From: an uncultured Porphyromonas sp.
Lineage (GTDB): Bacteria; Bacteroidota; Bacteroidia; Bacteroidales; Porphyromonadaceae
Assembly: GCA_900539765.1 (NCBI GenBank)
Contig: UQDF01000073.1
Location: forward strand, 1-8,126
Direction: 5' to 3'
DNA: 8,126 nucleotides
Shown here piece after piece: positions 6,132-8,126 of this stretch. Each line of letters begins with the position of its first letter. The stretch's first letter is position 1. The translations under genes were made by a program, and so were the position numbers. Below the pieces are notes generated by a model, which was given only the letters and a program-made list of their open reading frames with translations, did no database searches and had not been told where the DNA came from.

Positions 6132-6220
6132 GAGTGTAACTGCAAACGCAAATATCCCGTTGTAAGGACACGTAATCCGTGCACCCCTACAACGGGATAT
6201 TTGTGTTTGCAGTTACGCTC
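6132..6220. terminator. Long 33-bp-stem hairpin between the SIMPL gene and lptD
   Basis: The arms 6132-6164 and 6188-6220 pair over 33 positions without a gap, around a 23-base loop that itself holds a CACG/CGTG mini-stem (6169-6172/6178-6181). Thirty-one pairs are Watson-Crick. The two exceptions (6135/6217 and 6148/6204) are G-U wobbles in a plus-strand RNA but A-C mismatches in a minus-strand RNA. A T6 run (6226-6231) follows on the plus strand only. The hairpin starts 18 bp after the stop of the SIMPL gene and separates it from the lptD promoters, so a 3'-end or terminator role for the trxB-SIMPL transcript is the plain reading. However, the wobble pattern and the T-run both favour plus-strand RNA, where no gene is visible. 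A MITE remnant is another possibility. Confidence 0.6.
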
Positions 6221-6237
6221 GAACCTTTTTTATGCTC

Positions 6238-6972
6238 CTAGCGAAGGGCGTAAGTCGCGCGGACGGTGACAGAGATCGTCTTCTGACGCGAGGAGGTGTT
6301 GAATGCGCCACCCCACGAGTAGTCTTCACCAGCGTTCTTGCCAACGATCTGGAAGACGCCCATCGAGGCATTCTGTAGCTTACCCACCTTACCACGGCTT
6401 CCCGAGGCGATCTCCTCGGCACGATCTAGTGCATCCTCCGAGGCTTGTCGCAGCATCTGATGCTTGAGGTCGTCGAGATTTGTGTAGTAGTAGTTGGGCG
6501 CTTGGCTTGTTATCTCCACTCCCTGAGAGATGAGCGAGGAGATGCTCTTGGAGAGCTCCTCGACACCATCTAGGTCTTTGCTCGTTATGGTCACGCTCTG
6601 CGTGAGGACATAACCATTGGGTACCTGCTGATAGTTGCCGTGCGTATCGTAGCCACTGCTATAGCTCTGCGTCACATCTAGGCTCCCGAAGGAGTAGCCG
6701 TCAGGCTTCAAGCCAGACTGCTTGAGATAATCCTGTACGACAGCCCGCTCACGCTCTATCTCCGTGTAGGCATCGCCCAGCGTAGCACGCTGCACACGGA
6801 AGGAAGCACTCCACACGATTAGATCACTCTCGAAGTCTTGCTCCGCATTGCCCGTAACTGAGACGATACGCTGCTTACGCACCGATAGATAGGTCGACCC
6901 TGCGATCCAAATGCCTAGTACAAAGGCGATGGCCAGCACCAAGGCTGCCCAAAAGGTCCATTGCTTATTCAT
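6238..6972 (-). CDS. Membrane-anchored SIMPL-domain (DUF541, YggE/BP26-like) protein
   Basis: The 244-residue product has one N-terminal hydrophobic segment (about 8-27) with no cleavage site that stands out, so it is probably an inner-membrane anchor. The SIMPL domain follows on the periplasmic side (about 36-243). Family features are the opening strand VSVTGNAEQDFESD, the central helix with SDxxxVEELSKSISSL-like spacing (about 132-148), the LDDLKHQMLRQASEDALDRA helix (about 166-185), which is typical of this family, and the closing strand ISVTVRATYAL. The E. coli relative YggE has been linked to lower oxidative stress and Brucella BP26 forms a ring-like oligomer; the molecular function of the family is poorly defined. 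ATG at 6970-6972 is the start, 56 bp after the trxB stop with no TAnnTTTG box in the gap, so cotranscription with trxB is likely. This is of interest since both may relate to redox stress, but that link is inference. Confidence 0.88.
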   Translation of the reverse strand: MNKQWTFWAALVLAIAFVLGIWIAGSTYLSVRKQRIVSVTGNAEQDFESDLIVWSASFRVQRATLGDAYTEIERERAVVQDYLKQSGLKPDGYSFGSLDVTQSYSSGYDTHGNYQQVPNGYVLTQSVTITSKDLDGVEELSKSISSLISQGVEITSQAPNYYYTNLDDLKHQMLRQASEDALDRAEEIASGSRGKVGKLQNASMGVFQIVGKNAGEDYSWGGAFNTSSRQKTISVTVRATYALR

Positions 6973-7028
6973 AATCTATATTGTGTTAGAAGATTTATCT
7001 GTTAGAGCGAAGCATCACTAGCGTAGTG

Positions 7029-7976
7029 CTATAGTCCCTCCTCGAGGAGATACTTCTCCACCTCGAGCGCAGCGCGACAGCCTGTACCCGCAGAGGTGAT
7101 CGCCTGACGGTAGCGTGGATCAGCTACATCGCCAGCTGCAAAGACTCCCTCGACACTAGTGAGCGGTCTCCCCTCACGGGTTACGATGTAGCCAGCAGCA
7201 TCCAGCTCCAGCTGACCTGCGAGGAAATCCGTATTGGGCTTGTGTCCGATAGCTAGGAAGAAGCCGTCGATCGCTATATCACGCTTAGCTTCTTCGGGCG
7301 TCCCCTTCTTATATACAAGGTGAGCACCCTCCACACCATTGTCACCAAAGAGTCCGATCGTATTGTGCTCGAAGAGTACCTCAATGTTCTCCCGAGCGAA
7401 GAGTCTCTCCTGCATCACCTTAGAAGCGCGCAGATGATCCTTGCGCACGATCAGGTATACCTGATCTGCAATGCCTGCTAGGTAGAGCGCCTCCTCACAA
7501 GCCGTGTCTCCACCGCCCACGACAGCTACACGCTTCTTGCGGTAGAAAAATCCGTCGCACGTAGCACACGCCGAGACACCCATACCAGCATACTTCTTCT
7601 CGTCGTCTAACCCGAGATACTTAGCACGAGCACCCGTAGCAATGATGACTGAGTGCGCTGTCAGCTCCGTAGAACCATCGATCTCTACCTTGAAGGGGCG
7701 CTCCGAAAGGTCTATGCGTGTCACCTCGCCTGTGCGAATGTCTGTGCCAAAGCGCTCTGCTTGCTGGCGCATCTGCTCGAGGAGCTGAGGGCCCGTGATG
7801 CCCTCGGGGAAGCCGGGGAAGTTTTCCACTTCAGTAGTCGTAGTAAGCTGACCACCAGGCTGTAGCCCCTGATAGAGTATGGGGGAGAGATTAGCTCGTG
7901 AAGCATAGATAGCAGCTGTATATCCAGCAGGGCCTGACCCGATGATCAGGCAGCGTATAGTCTTGTCTTGTGACAT
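7029..7976 (-). CDS. trxB: Thioredoxin reductase (NADPH)
   Basis: The 315-residue flavoprotein transfers electrons from NADPH through FAD and a redox disulfide to thioredoxin in the cytoplasm. Visible motifs are the FAD-binding GSGPAGYTAA (13-22), GGQL (41-44), the ATG-A motif (114-117), the redox-active CATC (C137, C140), the NADPH-binding GGGDTACEEA (154-163) with VRKDHLRASK downstream for the 2'-phosphate, and the second FAD motif GVFAAGDV (277-284), followed by YRQAITSAGTGCRAA. The length matches the low-molecular-weight bacterial class. The frame can be extended to a TTG at 8028-8030, but ATG at 7974-7976 starts directly before the family's first strand, and the -7 box at 8018-8025 places the transcript start after that TTG, so the shorter form is chosen. 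No thioredoxin gene is in the window. A weak 5-bp stem (7016-7020/7024-7028) abuts its TAG stop. The SIMPL gene follows after 56 bp. Confidence 0.97.
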   Translation of the reverse strand: MSQDKTIRCLIIGSGPAGYTAAIYASRANLSPILYQGLQPGGQLTTTTEVENFPGFPEGITGPQLLEQMRQQAERFGTDIRTGEVTRIDLSERPFKVEIDGSTELTAHSVIIATGARAKYLGLDDEKKYAGMGVSACATCDGFFYRKKRVAVVGGGDTACEEALYLAGIADQVYLIVRKDHLRASKVMQERLFARENIEVLFEHNTIGLFGDNGVEGAHLVYKKGTPEEAKRDIAIDGFFLAIGHKPNTDFLAGQLELDAAGYIVTREGRPLTSVEGVFAAGDVADPRYRQAITSAGTGCRAALEVEKYLLEEGL

Positions 7977-8017
7977 ATTAGTAATAGATTCGTTAGATGG
8001 TAAAAAATGTCCTACCG

Positions 8018-8025
8018 CAAAGGTA
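8018..8025 (-). promoter_or_regulatory. Bacteroidetes -7 box TACCTTTG for trxB
   Basis: The minus strand reads TACCTTTG, identical to the box before lptD and matching TAnnTTTG. It lies 41 bp before the trxB ATG and predicts a leader of about 35 nt. No TTTG is found at the usual -33 distance; the nearest (8028-8031) is too close to serve. The box supports the ATG at 7974-7976 as the start of trxB. Confidence 0.55.
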
Positions 8026-8104
8026 TACAAATCTTACCAACTAATCCCTCTCTCAGCAACAACATTTCATCACGCACATTCCAGTGTCAAGTGCAACACA
8101 CTTA

Positions 8105-8112
8105 CAAATGTA
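8105..8112 (-). promoter_or_regulatory. Possible distal -7 box TACATTTG
   Basis: The minus strand reads TACATTTG, which matches TAnnTTTG. It lies 128 bp before the trxB ATG, close to the window edge, so its -33 region cannot be seen. It could be a second trxB promoter or a chance match in the A/T-rich intergenic region. The sequence from 7977 to 8126 otherwise shows only a weak 5-bp stem (8089-8093/8099-8103) and no gene. Confidence 0.25.
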
Positions 8113-8126
8113 GGAAAAAAACTTCA

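Noticed and set aside
6131..6221. Integron attC site or Xer dif site
   Set aside because: The hairpin has long, nearly perfect arms and lacks paired GTTRRRY/RYYYAAC boxes and extrahelical bases; no integrase gene is present and the arms do not resemble a 28-bp dif site.
7977..8030. N-terminal extension of trxB from a TTG
   Set aside because: The 18 extra residues do not look like any part of the family, the -7 box overlaps this region, and the ATG at 7974-7976 gives the standard length.
7977..8126. Riboswitch or structured leader upstream of trxB
   Set aside because: Only a 5-bp stem is visible, and the predicted leader is about 35 nt, too short for a known riboswitch.

Overview
The window reads as ordinary chromosomal DNA of a Bacteroidetes bacterium, most likely a moderately GC-rich Porphyromonas-like anaerobe. 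The pointers are an LptD of the Bacteroidetes type with a long Ser/Thr/Asp-rich N-terminal linker, promoter boxes matching TAnnTTTG, absence of Shine-Dalgarno sites before the real genes, and two tandem rhomboids of the kind seen in this phylum. The genus is an inference. All six credible protein genes lie on the minus strand, so gene order is read from right to left.

Layout from right to left: trxB (thioredoxin reductase, 7029-7976) is preceded by a TACCTTTG box. A membrane-anchored SIMPL-domain protein (6238-6972) follows after 56 bp and is probably cotranscribed. A 265-bp intergenic region comes next. It holds a 33-bp near-perfect hairpin (6132-6220), two TAnnTTTG promoter boxes and a 10-bp palindrome next to the expected transcription start. 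Then comes a tight four-gene unit: lptD (3003-5972), rhomboid A (2248-2967), rhomboid B (1473-2276, overlapping A by 29 bp) and a membrane-anchored endonuclease/exonuclease/phosphatase-fold protein (289-1461). A small hairpin sits on the last stop codon. The left end (about 1-288) has no convincing gene. It contains an eight-unit 21/22-bp repeat array built on the palindrome TCCACGTGGA.

The shared theme is the cell envelope: LPS assembly, intramembrane proteolysis, a membrane-bound phosphoesterase-like protein and an envelope SIMPL protein, with thioredoxin reductase upstream. A functional link between them is not shown by the sequence beyond operon structure. No defence system, mobile element gene, RNA gene or CRISPR array was seen. 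The items most worth a second look are the 3+2+3 palindromic array at 77-250, the strand-asymmetric long hairpin at 6132-6220, and the dense cluster of Bacteroidetes O-glycosylation sequons in the LptD linker.
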